A stretch of 64,000 nt of DNA, from positions 186,001 to 250,000 of the forward strand of contig NZ_RBWV01000012.1 in the NCBI RefSeq assembly GCF_003634695.1, read 5' to 3'. The stretch is from Motilibacter peucedani (GTDB lineage: Bacteria > Actinomycetota > Actinomycetes > Motilibacterales > Motilibacteraceae). The notes under the pieces were generated by a model. It worked only from the letters and a program-made list of their open reading frames with translations, was not told where the DNA came from and made no database searches. Position 1 is the first letter of the stretch. Every line of letters starts with the position of its first letter. Shown in pieces: positions 35,889 through 45,359 of this stretch. Position numbers and translations under genes: made by a program.

Positions 35889-36617
35889 TCAGCTGAGCCC
35901 GACCACGAGCCACATGAGGCCCAGGCCGGCGACGGTGCTCATCAGCGTCAGGCGCGAGGGATGGCCGGCGTGCGCCTCCGGCAGGATGTCCGAGGTCGCG
36001 AGGTAGACCAGGAAGCCGATGAAGAAGCCGAGGTAGGCCTTCAGCCAGCCCTCCGGCAGCGTGAACAGCAGCGTCGAGGCGGCCCCCAGCAGCGGTGCCG
36101 TCGCGTCGGCCACCAGCAGGGCGCGGGCCCGCCCAGGCGTGTTGCCGTGCGCGCGCACGATCGCGACGGTGTTGAGGCCGTCGGCGAAGTCGTGGGCGAC
36201 GACCGCCACCGCGACCGTGATGCCGACAGCCTCGCCGGCCTGGAAGCCCAGGCCGATGCCGATGCCGTCGAGGAACGAGTGCGTCACCAGCGCCCCGGCG
36301 GAGACGAGCCCGATGGTGTGGTCGTGGTGTGCGTGCAGGTCGTACTCGTGCTCGTGCCCCGAGTGGATCGCGAGGCTGCGCTCGGTGACGTGGAGCGCGA
36401 GGAAGCCGCCTGCGGCGGTGAGCATCGGCACGGGTACGCCGCCGAACTGCGCCAGGTCGCCGGAGAAGACCTCGGGCAGCAGGTCGAAGAGCACCAGCCC
36501 GAGCAGCACTCCGGCCGTCAGGCCGAGGATCAGGTGCAGACGGTCGGGGTTGCGCAGCGCCACCACGCCGCCGAGCGCGGTGCTGAGCACCGAGGCGATG
36601 GTGAACACGATAACCAT
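35889..36617 (-). CDS. ZIP-family metal transporter
   Basis: A 242-residue membrane protein of about eight hydrophobic segments, probably taking up zinc or another divalent metal. The metal pathway signatures are visible: [17 protein letters not shown] (helix 4) and [17 protein letters not shown] (helix 5). The loop before helix 4 is histidine rich ([16 protein letters not shown]). The start ATG 36617 has no ribosome site, but TACGAT ends 6 nt before it. It converges on uppS with only 3 nt between the stops and is divergent from the ABM-like gene. Confidence 0.9.
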   Translation of the reverse strand: MVIVFTIASVLSTALGGVVALRNPDRLHLILGLTAGVLLGLVLFDLLPEVFSGDLAQFGGVPVPMLTAAGGFLALHVTERSLAIHSGHEHEYDLHAHHDHTIGLVSAGALVTHSFLDGIGIGLGFQAGEAVGITVAVAVVAHDFADGLNTVAIVRAHGNTPGRARALLVADATAPLLGAASTLLFTLPEGWLKAYLGFFIGFLVYLATSDILPEAHAGHPSRLTLMSTVAGLGLMWLVVGLS

Positions 36618-36623
36618 GACGAC

Positions 36624-36629
36624 ATCGTA
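36624..36629 (-). promoter_or_regulatory. Candidate -10 box of the ZIP gene (leaderless)
   Basis: TACGAT on the minus strand ends 6 nt before ATG 36617, with no ribosome site. Confidence 0.5.
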
Positions 36630-36648
36630 GGGGTAGCGGTGTGCGAGC

Positions 36649-36942
36649 ATGATCGGCGTGCTGTTCGTGACGCGCCACCGCGTACCCGTGTCCGAGGCGG
36701 CGGCGTTCGCCGACGCCGCCCAGGTCGCGGTCGACGCGCTCGCCGCGCGCCCGGGGTTCGTCTCCGCGCAGGTCGGCCGCTGCCTCGACGACGCCGAGCT
36801 CTGGGTGCTGACCAGCACCTGGGCCACCATCGGGGCCGGGCGTCGGGCGATGAGCTCGGGCGAGACCCGGGTGGCGCTGATGCCGGTCATGGTCAGCGCG
36901 CTCGACGAGCCCTCTGCCTTCGACATCGCGGTGCCGCGCTAG
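36649..36942 (+). CDS. ABM-like small protein (antibiotic biosynthesis monooxygenase fold)
   Basis: A 97-residue protein with the ferredoxin-like dimer pattern of the ABM family: [12 protein letters not shown], a helix [18 protein letters not shown], then [20 protein letters not shown] and a C-terminal strand [18 protein letters not shown]. Similar actinobacterial proteins precede glyS. No catalytic residues are known with certainty for this small group, so function is open. The start ATG 36649 lies 31 nt from the divergent ZIP start. Confidence 0.75.
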   Translation: MIGVLFVTRHRVPVSEAAAFADAAQVAVDALAARPGFVSAQVGRCLDDAELWVLTSTWATIGAGRRAMSSGETRVALMPVMVSALDEPSAFDIAVPR

Positions 36943-36992
36943 CCTGCTTGCTTCCCACCCGCCGACCGCCAGCCGGACTGGAGCACCTCCCT

Positions 36993-38378
<1,386 letters not shown>

Positions 38379-38399
38379 CCTTCGGGCTCCGCCGCCCCT

Positions 38400-38458
38400 G
38401 TTTGGCACGATGTGACTTCTTGCCAATGTGATTGGCAAGAAGTCACATCGTGCCAAAC
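38400..38458. repeat. Long perfect palindrome, copy A
   Basis: Two 28-bp arms (38400-38427 and 38431-38458) are perfectly complementary around a 3-nt centre. The arm core begins TTGGCACGATGTGACTTC and ends TTGCCAA. It lies between the glyS stop (22 nt away) and the stop of the convergent Vsr-like gene (12 nt away). The same arm forms copy B upstream of that gene. Confidence 0.9.
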
Positions 38459-38469
38459 GAAGTACGCGT

Positions 38470-39444
38470 TCAGGCTGCTGCGGGGGAGCGTGTGACCACG
38501 ATCGGGGGCCGCGGACGGGCAGCGCCTCGCAGGAGGGTCGCCCTCATCGTCGCGACGAAGGCGTCCGGGTCACGGTCGAGGTCGCTAGGGGCCACGGGCA
38601 CCACCAGCACGCCCGCGGCGGCCATGAGCTTCTGACGGCGTTGGGTGCGCTTGTAGTCCTCGGGGCTGAGGTGCCACTCCATGGAGTCCGACTCGAAGGC
38701 GACGGCTTCTGCGTCGAACCACCCGTCGGGCCGGGCGATGAAGTTGCCCTTCTCGTCCCACAGCGAGACGTTCCACTCGCACCGCCCAAGTCCCGCCCGC
38801 AGCAGCACCTTGCGAGCACGGGCCTCCGAGACCGAGCGGACGCCCGCGGCGACTTCTCGGACGACAGCCCGGGGTATGCCGCTGCCGCGCCTCTGGCACT
38901 CGACCAGCTCCGACTTCAGGTCTGTCACGGTGCAGTGCCCGGCCTGGACCACGGCGGCGACGAGGCTGCGCGTGTCGTCAAGGGGCCGACCTTGCCGGCA
39001 CTCGTCGATGAGCGCCCGAGCGACGGGCGCGCACGGGATGCCACCCAAGAGCCGCGGTTCCGGAACCCGGTACGAGCGTTCGACGAGCACCTCGGGTCTC
39101 GACTGCCGACGCACGGACGCTGCCACGATCACGCGCAAGGCAGCAGGGTGCGGCACTCGGTGAACCCCGGAACGCCTCAGCGCTGCAGCCCCCGTCAGCA
39201 CCGCACCCTCACCGGCGTACTTCACTGCGGCGATCTCACGCTGGTGCGGCGTCGGCGTGCCTGAATGGGCGATGATCACGCCCGGCAGGTGAGCCTGCCA
39301 AGGCCCGCCCACCCGGCAGTGGTAGGTGGCGGTGGACAGCGGGAACCTGAGCGTACGCAGTTCCGAGTGGGTCACCACCCGGTCGTCCCGGGCGAGCAGC
39401 ATGTCGAGGGCGACGGGGTCGTAGCGGAGCGAGCGACGGGGCAT
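38470..39444 (-). CDS. AbiEi-like winged-helix protein with Vsr/DUF559-type nuclease-like domain
   Basis: A 324-residue protein of a group that is abundant and variable in actinobacteria. The N-terminal part reads like an AbiEi-type winged helix (ALDMLLARDDRVVTHSELRT, then VGGPWQAHLPGVII). The C-terminal 90 residues resemble the Vsr/DUF559 endonuclease fold: FIARPDGWFDAEAVAFESDS with MEWHLSPEDYKRTQRRQKLM, giving Asp and Glu at the expected PD...E-x-D spacing. It could be a nuclease or part of a toxin-antitoxin or defence unit, but no partner gene lies beside it. No clear ribosome site precedes ATG 39444. Both flanks carry a near-identical long palindrome. Confidence 0.72.
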   Translation of the reverse strand: MPRRSLRYDPVALDMLLARDDRVVTHSELRTLRFPLSTATYHCRVGGPWQAHLPGVIIAHSGTPTPHQREIAAVKYAGEGAVLTGAAALRRSGVHRVPHPAALRVIVAASVRRQSRPEVLVERSYRVPEPRLLGGIPCAPVARALIDECRQGRPLDDTRSLVAAVVQAGHCTVTDLKSELVECQRRGSGIPRAVVREVAAGVRSVSEARARKVLLRAGLGRCEWNVSLWDEKGNFIARPDGWFDAEAVAFESDSMEWHLSPEDYKRTQRRQKLMAAAGVLVVPVAPSDLDRDPDAFVATMRATLLRGAARPRPPIVVTRSPAAA

Positions 39445-39540
39445 GCCGCATGCTCAGCAGCCGTACGCCGCTCTGCCAACTGGACGACTCGGGCCTGTGG
39501 ACGCCGAGCCGCCTTCGCGCTCGTCGTCCACAGGCCTTGC

Positions 39541-39597
39541 GTTGGCACGATGTGACTTCTTGCCAATCCGACTGGCAAGAAGTCACATCGTGCCAAC
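39541..39597. repeat. Long perfect palindrome, copy B
   Basis: Two 25-bp arms (39541-39565 and 39573-39597) pair perfectly around a 7-nt centre. Twenty-four bases of each arm match copy A at 38400. Copy B lies between the Vsr-like gene start and dusB, so it is not at a gene end. Confidence 0.9.
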
Positions 39598-39636
39598 CAA
39601 GGAGGCGCTCAGAGGCGGGGGAGGGCGCGGCCCTGG

Positions 39637-39642
39637 CAGAAT
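39637..39642 (+). promoter_or_regulatory. Candidate -10 box of dusB (leaderless)
   Basis: CAGAAT ends 7 nt before GTG 39650. ATG 39641 would lie within this box, which favours the GTG. Confidence 0.4.
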
Positions 39643-39649
39643 GGGTGGC

Positions 39650-40792
39650 GTGACGGTGACGGCGGAGCGGGCGCAGCTCGCGCTCGGGGGCCTCACCGTC
39701 GACCCGCCGGTCGTGCTCGCGCCGATGGCGGGGATCACCAACCCGCCCTACCGCCAGCTGTGCCGCGAGGCGGCGGGGGGACGCGGGCTGTTCGTCAGCG
39801 AGATGATCACCAGCCGCGGCCTGGTCGAGGGTGACGCCGAGACGCTGCACCTGCTCGAGCCCGCGCCCGGGGAGTGGCCGCGCAGCGTCCAGCTCTACGG
39901 TGTCGACCCCTACTACGTCGGCGAGGCCGTCCGCATCCTCGTCGACGGCCACGGCGTCGACCACGTCGACCTCAACTTCGGCTGCCCCGTGCCCAAGGTG
40001 ACCAAGCGCGGCGGCGGAGCGGCCCTGCCCTGGAAGCGCACGCTGCTGCGCGACATCCTGCGCGCGGCGGTGAGCGGGGCGGGCGGCCGCGTACCCGTCA
40101 CCATGAAGACCCGCAAGGGGCTCGACGACGACCACCTCACCTACCTCGACGCCGGCCGCATCGCCGCGGAGGAAGGGGCGGCGGCCATCGCGCTGCACGG
40201 GCGCACCGCGATCCAGGGCTACAGCGGCGAGGCCGACTGGGAGTCGGTCGCACGGCTCAAGGAGTCGACCGGCATCCCGGTGCTCGGCAACGGCGACGTG
40301 TGGGAGGCCGACGACGCGCTGCGCATGCTGCGCGAGACCGGCTGCGACGGCGTCGTCGTGGGCCGCGGCTGCCTGGGCCGGCCGTGGCTGTTCGGCCACC
40401 TCGCGGCGGCGTTCGACGGCCAGCCGCCGCCTGCGCAGCCGACCCTCGGCGAGGTCGCGGCGACCGTGCGCCGGCACGCCGAGCTGCTCGCGGAGTGGAC
40501 CGGCGAGGACCGCGGTCTGCGCGAGCTGCGCAAGTTCATGGCGTGGTACTTCAAGGGCTTCCCCGTCGGCTCGGAGACGCGCCAGCAGCTCGGCATGGTG
40601 TCGAGCTTCGCCGAGCTCGACGCGCTGCTCGCCCGGCTCGACCCCGACGAGCCGTTCCCCGTCGCCGAGCTCGGCCGCCCGCGCGGGCGCACCAGCCCGC
40701 AGAAGCGGCTCGCGTTGCCGGACGGCTGGCTCGACAGCGAGTGGAGCGGCCTGCCGTCGGCCGACGCCGAGCTGTCCGTCTCCGGCGGCTGA
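39650..40792 (+). CDS. dusB: tRNA-dihydrouridine synthase (Dus)
   Basis: A 380-residue FMN enzyme that reduces uridine to dihydrouridine in tRNA. Motifs: VVLAPMAGITNPPYRQLCRE at the N-terminus, SVQLYGVDPYYVGEAV, VDLNFGCPVPKVTKRGGGAA (catalytic Cys region), VTMKTRKG, IALHGRTAIQGYSGEADW and PVLGNGDVWEADDA with GRGCLGRPWLF (FMN-binding). The start is uncertain: ATG 39641 is in frame, but no ribosome site precedes either, and a CAGAAT box 7 nt before GTG 39650 fits a leaderless start. It is followed 5 nt later by dgt. Confidence 0.94.
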   Translation: MTVTAERAQLALGGLTVDPPVVLAPMAGITNPPYRQLCREAAGGRGLFVSEMITSRGLVEGDAETLHLLEPAPGEWPRSVQLYGVDPYYVGEAVRILVDGHGVDHVDLNFGCPVPKVTKRGGGAALPWKRTLLRDILRAAVSGAGGRVPVTMKTRKGLDDDHLTYLDAGRIAAEEGAAAIALHGRTAIQGYSGEADWESVARLKESTGIPVLGNGDVWEADDALRMLRETGCDGVVVGRGCLGRPWLFGHLAAAFDGQPPPAQPTLGEVAATVRRHAELLAEWTGEDRGLRELRKFMAWYFKGFPVGSETRQQLGMVSSFAELDALLARLDPDEPFPVAELGRPRGRTSPQKRLALPDGWLDSEWSGLPSADAELSVSGG

Positions 40793-40797
40793 GCCGG

Positions 40798-42042
40798 GTG
40801 CTGCCGGGCTACCTCGCGCACGACGCCGAGCGCTGGGTCGACGACCCGCCCCGCGATCCCGGCCGGTCGCCGTTCGCCCGGGACCGCGCACGGGTCGTGC
40901 ACGCGAGCGGACTGCGCCGGCTCGGCGCCAAGACCCAGGTAGTGCACCCGTGGAGCGACGACTTCGTCCGCAACCGGCTCACCCACTCGCTCGAGGTCGC
41001 CCAAGTGGGTCGTGAGCTGGGCCGGGCCTTGGGCTGCGACCCCGACGTCGTCGAGACCGCCTGCCTGGCCCACGACCTCGGTCACCCGCCGTTCGGCCAC
41101 AACGGCGAGCGCGCGCTCGACGAGGTCGCGGCGGGCATCGGCGGGTTCGAGGGCAACGCCCAGACCCTGCGCATGCTGACGCGCCTCGAGCCCAAGGTCT
41201 TCGCTCCCGACGGCCGCAGCGTCGGGCTCAACCTCACGCGAGCCAGCCTCGACGCGGCGACCAAGTACCCGTGGTTCGCCACCGACTCCTACGCCGCGCG
41301 GGGCAAGTACGGCGCCTACGCCGACGACGCCGACGTCTTCGCCTGGCTGCGGCAGGGCGCGCCCCACCGCGCGCGCTGCATCGAGGCGCAGGTCATGGAC
41401 TGGGCCGACGACGTGGCCTACTCGGTCCACGACCTCGAGGACGGCCTGCAGGGCGGGCGCATCGACTTCCGGGCGCTCGCCGACGCCGACGAGGTGGCGC
41501 AGGTCGCGCGGGTGGCGTGCGACGCGTACGCCCCTGGCTCCGACCCCGCGGCCGTGGCCGCAGCGCTGGGCCGCCTCACCGCCCTGCCCGAGTGGCCGGC
41601 CTCCTGCGACGGCAGCCGTCGCGACCTCGCGGCGCTCAAGCGCCTGACCAGCGCGCTCATCGGCCGCTTCTGCCTCGCTGCCGAGCGCGCGACGCGCGCG
41701 CAGGCGGGCGACGGCCCGCTGACCCGGTACGCCTGCGACCTCCACGTCCCCGACCCCACCGTCCTGGAGGTGGCGGCGCTCAAGGCCGTCGCCGCGACCT
41801 ACGTCATGCGCGCCGAGGGCCGCGCGGCCTCGCTCGAGCGCCAGCGCACGGTGCTCGCGGAGATCGCCGCAGCCTGGCTGGAGCGCCCGGAGCTGCTCGC
41901 TCGTTCGGCACAGGAGGACTGGGCCGCCAGTGCCGACGACGCTGCCCGGACCCGGGTCGTCGTCGACGCCGTCGCGTCGCTGACCGACACCTCGGCGATC
42001 CAGATTTCTGCCTCGCTGCGCGGGTCGGAACCGCAGAAGTAG
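40798..42042 (+). CDS. dgt: Deoxyguanosinetriphosphate triphosphohydrolase-like HD protein
   Basis: A 414-residue HD-domain enzyme that removes triphosphate from dNTPs, likely limiting nucleotide pools. The HD signature is complete: NRLTHSLEVAQVGREL, HDLGHPPFGHNGERALDEVA (about residue 92) and VMDWADDVAYSVHDLEDGLQ. N-terminal FARDRARVVHASGLRRLGAK is conserved in the dGTPase-like group. GTG 40798 is the start, 5 nt after dusB. dusB-dgt-dnaG is a conserved actinobacterial order; here a secreted-protein gene is inserted between dgt and dnaG. Confidence 0.94.
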   Translation: MLPGYLAHDAERWVDDPPRDPGRSPFARDRARVVHASGLRRLGAKTQVVHPWSDDFVRNRLTHSLEVAQVGRELGRALGCDPDVVETACLAHDLGHPPFGHNGERALDEVAAGIGGFEGNAQTLRMLTRLEPKVFAPDGRSVGLNLTRASLDAATKYPWFATDSYAARGKYGAYADDADVFAWLRQGAPHRARCIEAQVMDWADDVAYSVHDLEDGLQGGRIDFRALADADEVAQVARVACDAYAPGSDPAAVAAALGRLTALPEWPASCDGSRRDLAALKRLTSALIGRFCLAAERATRAQAGDGPLTRYACDLHVPDPTVLEVAALKAVAATYVMRAEGRAASLERQRTVLAEIAAAWLERPELLARSAQEDWAASADDAARTRVVVDAVASLTDTSAIQISASLRGSEPQK

Positions 42043-42162
42043 GCGCAGAGCAGGAAAATTCAGCTCGGGAGACAACCCGGGCACGACCCCGGCGTCTCCC
42101 TCCGTGTGTCAGTCGAAATTCCCCTGCGCGTCCTCCCAGACGTGCTTCGAAGGAGGAGCCCC
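42043..42162 (+). other. Leader region with hairpin before the secreted Thr-Pro protein
   Basis: This 120-nt spacer is less GC-rich than its surroundings (AGGAAAATTCAG, then CGAAATTCC). GGGAGAC (42067-42073) pairs with GTCTCCC (42094-42100), and CCCGGG and CCCCGG lie in the loop. It ends with AAGGAGG before GTG 42163. Structured leader or promoter region; no known riboswitch matched by eye. Confidence 0.45.
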
Positions 42163-43350
42163 GTGCATCTCGGACGCAAGGCCATGCTGGCCGCCATCCC
42201 GACCCTCGCGGTCGCCGCGACCCCGCTGCTGGTCGGCTCGGGCAGCGCTGCTGCCGGTACCCCCGCCCCGGCGCCCGCGCACACCTCGGCCGTCATCCCG
42301 GGCATCCCGCGCACGCTCTACGTGACCACGGCCGACAACCGGGTCGAGGTCGCGCCGCTGCTCTACCCGGGCCGCTACCTCGTGCAGCTGCGCACGCGCG
42401 ACACCAAGCCCAGCCGCCTGCAGGTCGTGCAGCCGCTGACCCCGGCCTACACCAAGACCCGCTTCGTGCTCGACTGGGCGCGCTACGAGGCCGACGTCAA
42501 GGCCGGCCAGACCGCCGCAGCGCAGGCCGAGCTCGACAACCTCAACCGGCAGGTGCGCTTCCTGGGCGGCACCTCCGTCGCCCCGGGCGGCCTCGGCGCG
42601 TTCGGCGACTACTTCTCGCGCGGCGACTACTGGTTCTTCGAGGACCGCTACGAGGGTCCGACCCACGCCAACCGCATCGTCACGATGAAGGTCAAGGGCG
42701 GCGTCGCGTCGGTCAACCACTTCGCTGCGCCCGCGGCGACGCTCGCCTACCGCGGCGAGGCCCTGACGCTCACCCAGACGACGCTGCCGCGCAACGGCTG
42801 GCTGATGTCGTCCAACGTGGCGGGCGGCACCCGTGGCTGGACCGTCTGGAAGCTGCCGACGACCGGCATGTCCGAGGCAGCGGTGGCCGAGTGCATCGGC
42901 GCTCCCGCTCCCGCGGCGACACCCACGCCGACGCCGACCCACACGACCACGCCGACGCCCACCCCCACGCCGACGCCGACCCCGACGCCGACCCCCACCC
43001 CGACGCCGACGCCGACCCCCACCACGACGGCAACGGCCCACGCCGCGGCGGTGGCTGCCGACGTGACGCCGACGCCGACCCCCACCCCGACGCCGACCCC
43101 CACGCCGACGCCGACGCCGACGCCGACCCCCACCCCGACCCCGACGGTGACGCCCACCCCGACGCCTGCCGGCCCGGGCAACTGCGAGCCGCAGTTCGTC
43201 TCGGCCACGGGCCTCGACAGCGTCGGAGTCGGTACGCCGTTCTACTTCTCGCTGACCGCCGGTGACTACGTCGTCGCCGACAACCGCAGCGACAAGGCCG
43301 GCTCCTCGCCGGTGCTCCGCGGCCTCTACGCCCGGTTCACCGTCAAGTAG
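42163..43350 (+). CDS. Secreted protein with long Thr-Pro repeat linkers
   Basis: A 395-residue exported protein I cannot place in a family. GTG 42163 follows a perfect AAGGAGG site. A signal peptide ([20 protein letters not shown]) ends near residue 29. The N-terminal domain (to about 245) has [20 protein letters not shown] and a helix of an Ala/Gln type ([19 protein letters not shown]). Two (TP)n linkers (about 250-285 and 303-333) flank [16 protein letters not shown] short C-terminal domain has [20 protein letters not shown]. The layout suggests a wall-spanning linker between two folded parts; a role at the surface is inference. Confidence 0.8.
   Translation: MHLGRKAMLAAIPTLAVAATPLLVGSGSAAAGTPAPAPAHTSAVIPGIPRTLYVTTADNRVEVAPLLYPGRYLVQLRTRDTKPSRLQVVQPLTPAYTKTRFVLDWARYEADVKAGQTAAAQAELDNLNRQVRFLGGTSVAPGGLGAFGDYFSRGDYWFFEDRYEGPTHANRIVTMKVKGGVASVNHFAAPAATLAYRGEALTLTQTTLPRNGWLMSSNVAGGTRGWTVWKLPTTGMSEAAVAECIGAPAPAATPTPTPTHTTTPTPTPTPTPTPTPTPTPTPTPTPTTTATAHAAAVAADVTPTPTPTPTPTPTPTPTPTPTPTPTPTVTPTPTPAGPGNCEPQFVSATGLDSVGVGTPFYFSLTAGDYVVADNRSDKAGSSPVLRGLYARFTVK
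42914..43167. repeat. CCGACG/CCCACC coding repeat (Thr-Pro linkers)
   Basis: Imperfect tandem hexamers of the type CCGACG and CCCACC encode alternating Thr and Pro in two blocks separated by about 45 bases. It is in frame and likely length-variable between strains. Confidence 0.85.
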
Positions 43351-43409
43351 CTCGACCAGCTCGTCCACAGCAGGGACGGTGCCGCCTCGGCACCGGCCCT
43401 CGCTGCGCC

Positions 43410-43415
43410 TAGACT
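43410..43415 (+). promoter_or_regulatory. Candidate -10 box of dnaG (leaderless)
   Basis: TAGACT ends 6 nt before GTG 43422 and no ribosome site lies between. Confidence 0.5.
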
Positions 43416-43421
43416 TCGGGC

Positions 43422-45263
43422 GTGGCGGGCCGGATTCGTGACGAGGACGTGGCCCTCGTCAAGGAGCGCGTCAACATCGCCGACGTGATCGGCGAGCGGG
43501 TCACCCTCCGCAACGCGGGCGGGGGCAACTTCAAGGGGCTCTGCCCCTTCCACGACGAGAAGACGCCCTCGATGTCGGTGCGGCCGAGCCTCGGCACGTT
43601 CCACTGCTTCGGCTGCGGCGTCGGCGGCGACGTCATCTCCTTCGTCACGCAGCTCGACTCGCTCTCGTTCGCCGAGGCGGTCGAGCAGCTCGCCGGCCGG
43701 GTGGGCATCGCGCTGCGCTACACCGACGGCGAGACGGCCGACCCCCGCCTCGCCGGCCAGCGCAGCCGCCTGATGGAGGCCAACAAGGCCGCCGCCGAGT
43801 TCTACGCCGAGCGGCTGCTGCTGGCCGACGCGCTGCCCGGGCGCCGGTTCCTCTCCGAGCGCGGCTTCGACCGTGCGGCGGCAGAGATGTTCGGGGTCGG
43901 CTTCGCGCCGCGCGACGGCGAGGCGCTGGTGCGGCACCTGCGCGGCCGCGGCGCGCGCGACGACGACCTGGTCGCCGCCGGCCTGGCCGGCACCGGGTCG
44001 CGCGGCCTCTACGACCGCTTCCGCGGCCGGCTGCTCTGGCCGATCCGCGACTCCGCCGGGGCCGTGCTGGGCTTCGGCGCGCGACGCATCTTCGACGACG
44101 ACCGCATCGAGGCGAAGTACCTCAACACCTCCGAGACGCCGGTCTACAAGAAGTCCTCGGTGCTCTACGGCCTCGACCTCGCCCGCCGCGAGATCGCCAA
44201 GCGCTCGCAGGCCGTCGTCGTCGAGGGCTACACCGACGTCATGGCCGCGCACCTGTCGGGGGTGCCGACCGCGGTGGCCACCTGCGGCACCGCCTTCGGC
44301 GAGGACCACGCCCGGGTGCTGCGCCGGCTGCTGCTCGTCGACAACGAGCTGCGCGGCGAGGTCGTGTTCACCTTCGACGGCGACGAGGCCGGCCGGCGCG
44401 CCGCGCTCAAGGCGTTCGAGCTCGAGGAGAGCTTCGCGACCCAGACCTTCGTGGCCGTCGAGCCCGACGGGCTCGACCCGTGCGACGTCCGCCTCCGCAA
44501 GGGCCCGGAGGCCGTGCGCGAGCTGGTCAGCCGCCGCGTACCCCTCTTCGAGTTCGCGATCCGCTCCGCGGTCGCGCGCTACGACGTCGACAGCGCCGAG
44601 GGCCGCACCGCCGCGGCGCGCGCCGGCATGGAGGTCGTGCGCCAGATCCGCACCGTCGCGCTGCGCACCGAGTACGCCCGGCGCCTCGCCGGCCTCATCG
44701 GCCTGAGCAACCCCGACGAGCTCGTCGCCCGCGCGGGCGGCACGCTGGGCAACGCCCGGCGCCACGTCGCCGCTCCTGCACCGGGCGGCGGCCCGACCGT
44801 GTTCGTGCAGCGCGAGGCGCTCAAGCTGCTGCTGCAGTCGCCGCAGGCCGTCGGCAGCGTGCTCGACGGGCTCGACCTCGACGCCTTCGACGACCCTGCC
44901 TACGCCGCGGTGGCCGCTGCGGTCTCGACCGCCCGCGCGGGCGGGGCGCCGGCCGGCGGGCCGGTCTGGGTCTCGGCGGTCACGGAGGCCGCCGGCGACG
45001 ACGAGACGGTGCGCGGTCTGGTCGCCGCGCTGGCCGTCGAGGCGCCGTTCGCCGACGCGACGCAGCTGGCGCGCTACGCGACCGAGGTGTTCGCCAAGCT
45101 GGAGATGTACGCGGTGGAGCGTTCGCTCGCCGACGTCTTCCGCCGCATGCAGCAGCTGGAGTCCTCGGGCGACACCGCCCGCCTGCCCGAGGTGTCGAGC
45201 GAGTACCTCCGGCTGGAGACGCGGCGCAGGACGCTGCGTGAGCGGTCGATGGGCGAAGCGTGA
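43422..45263 (+). CDS. dnaG: DNA primase DnaG
   Basis: A 613-residue primase that makes RNA primers at the replication fork. The zinc-binding domain shows CPFHDEKTPSMSVRPSLGTF with CFGCGVGGD (about residues 41-66). The Toprim core has VVVEGYTDVMAAHLSGV (about 265), EDHARVLRRLLLVDN and FTFDGDEAGRRAALKAFELE (about 318), with DPCDVRLRKG. The C-terminal helicase-interaction part follows (LKLLLQSPQAVGSVLDGLDL). GTG 43422 is the conserved MAGRIRDEDV start and appears leaderless. The sigma-70 gene follows after 96 nt, resembling the classic primase-sigma arrangement. Confidence 0.97.
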   Translation: MAGRIRDEDVALVKERVNIADVIGERVTLRNAGGGNFKGLCPFHDEKTPSMSVRPSLGTFHCFGCGVGGDVISFVTQLDSLSFAEAVEQLAGRVGIALRYTDGETADPRLAGQRSRLMEANKAAAEFYAERLLLADALPGRRFLSERGFDRAAAEMFGVGFAPRDGEALVRHLRGRGARDDDLVAAGLAGTGSRGLYDRFRGRLLWPIRDSAGAVLGFGARRIFDDDRIEAKYLNTSETPVYKKSSVLYGLDLARREIAKRSQAVVVEGYTDVMAAHLSGVPTAVATCGTAFGEDHARVLRRLLLVDNELRGEVVFTFDGDEAGRRAALKAFELEESFATQTFVAVEPDGLDPCDVRLRKGPEAVRELVSRRVPLFEFAIRSAVARYDVDSAEGRTAAARAGMEVVRQIRTVALRTEYARRLAGLIGLSNPDELVARAGGTLGNARRHVAAPAPGGGPTVFVQREALKLLLQSPQAVGSVLDGLDLDAFDDPAYAAVAAAVSTARAGGAPAGGPVWVSAVTEAAGDDETVRGLVAALAVEAPFADATQLARYATEVFAKLEMYAVERSLADVFRRMQQLESSGDTARLPEVSSEYLRLETRRRTLRERSMGEA

Positions 45264-45347
45264 CCTCGATGGTCCACTTGTGCAGTTGTGGCCGTGTCGT
45301 GACCTGACGGCGCGCCCATTTCCCCTCCGCCGCGAGCGGCCCGGTAG

Positions 45348-45353
45348 CAGACT
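45348..45353 (+). promoter_or_regulatory. Candidate -10 box of the sigma-70 gene (leaderless)
   Basis: CAGACT ends 6 nt before GTG 45360, the same pattern as recO and dusB. Confidence 0.35.
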
Positions 45354-45359
45354 GAGTCC

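Noticed and set aside
38400-39597. Insertion sequence bounded by the two palindromes
   Set aside because: Each copy is itself a complete palindrome rather than one end of a terminal repeat; the gene between has no transposase motif and no target duplication is seen.
42043-42162. c-di-AMP (ydaO) or c-di-GMP riboswitch before the Thr-Pro protein
   Set aside because: I could not match the conserved cores of either class by eye; only an unidentified hairpin is claimed.
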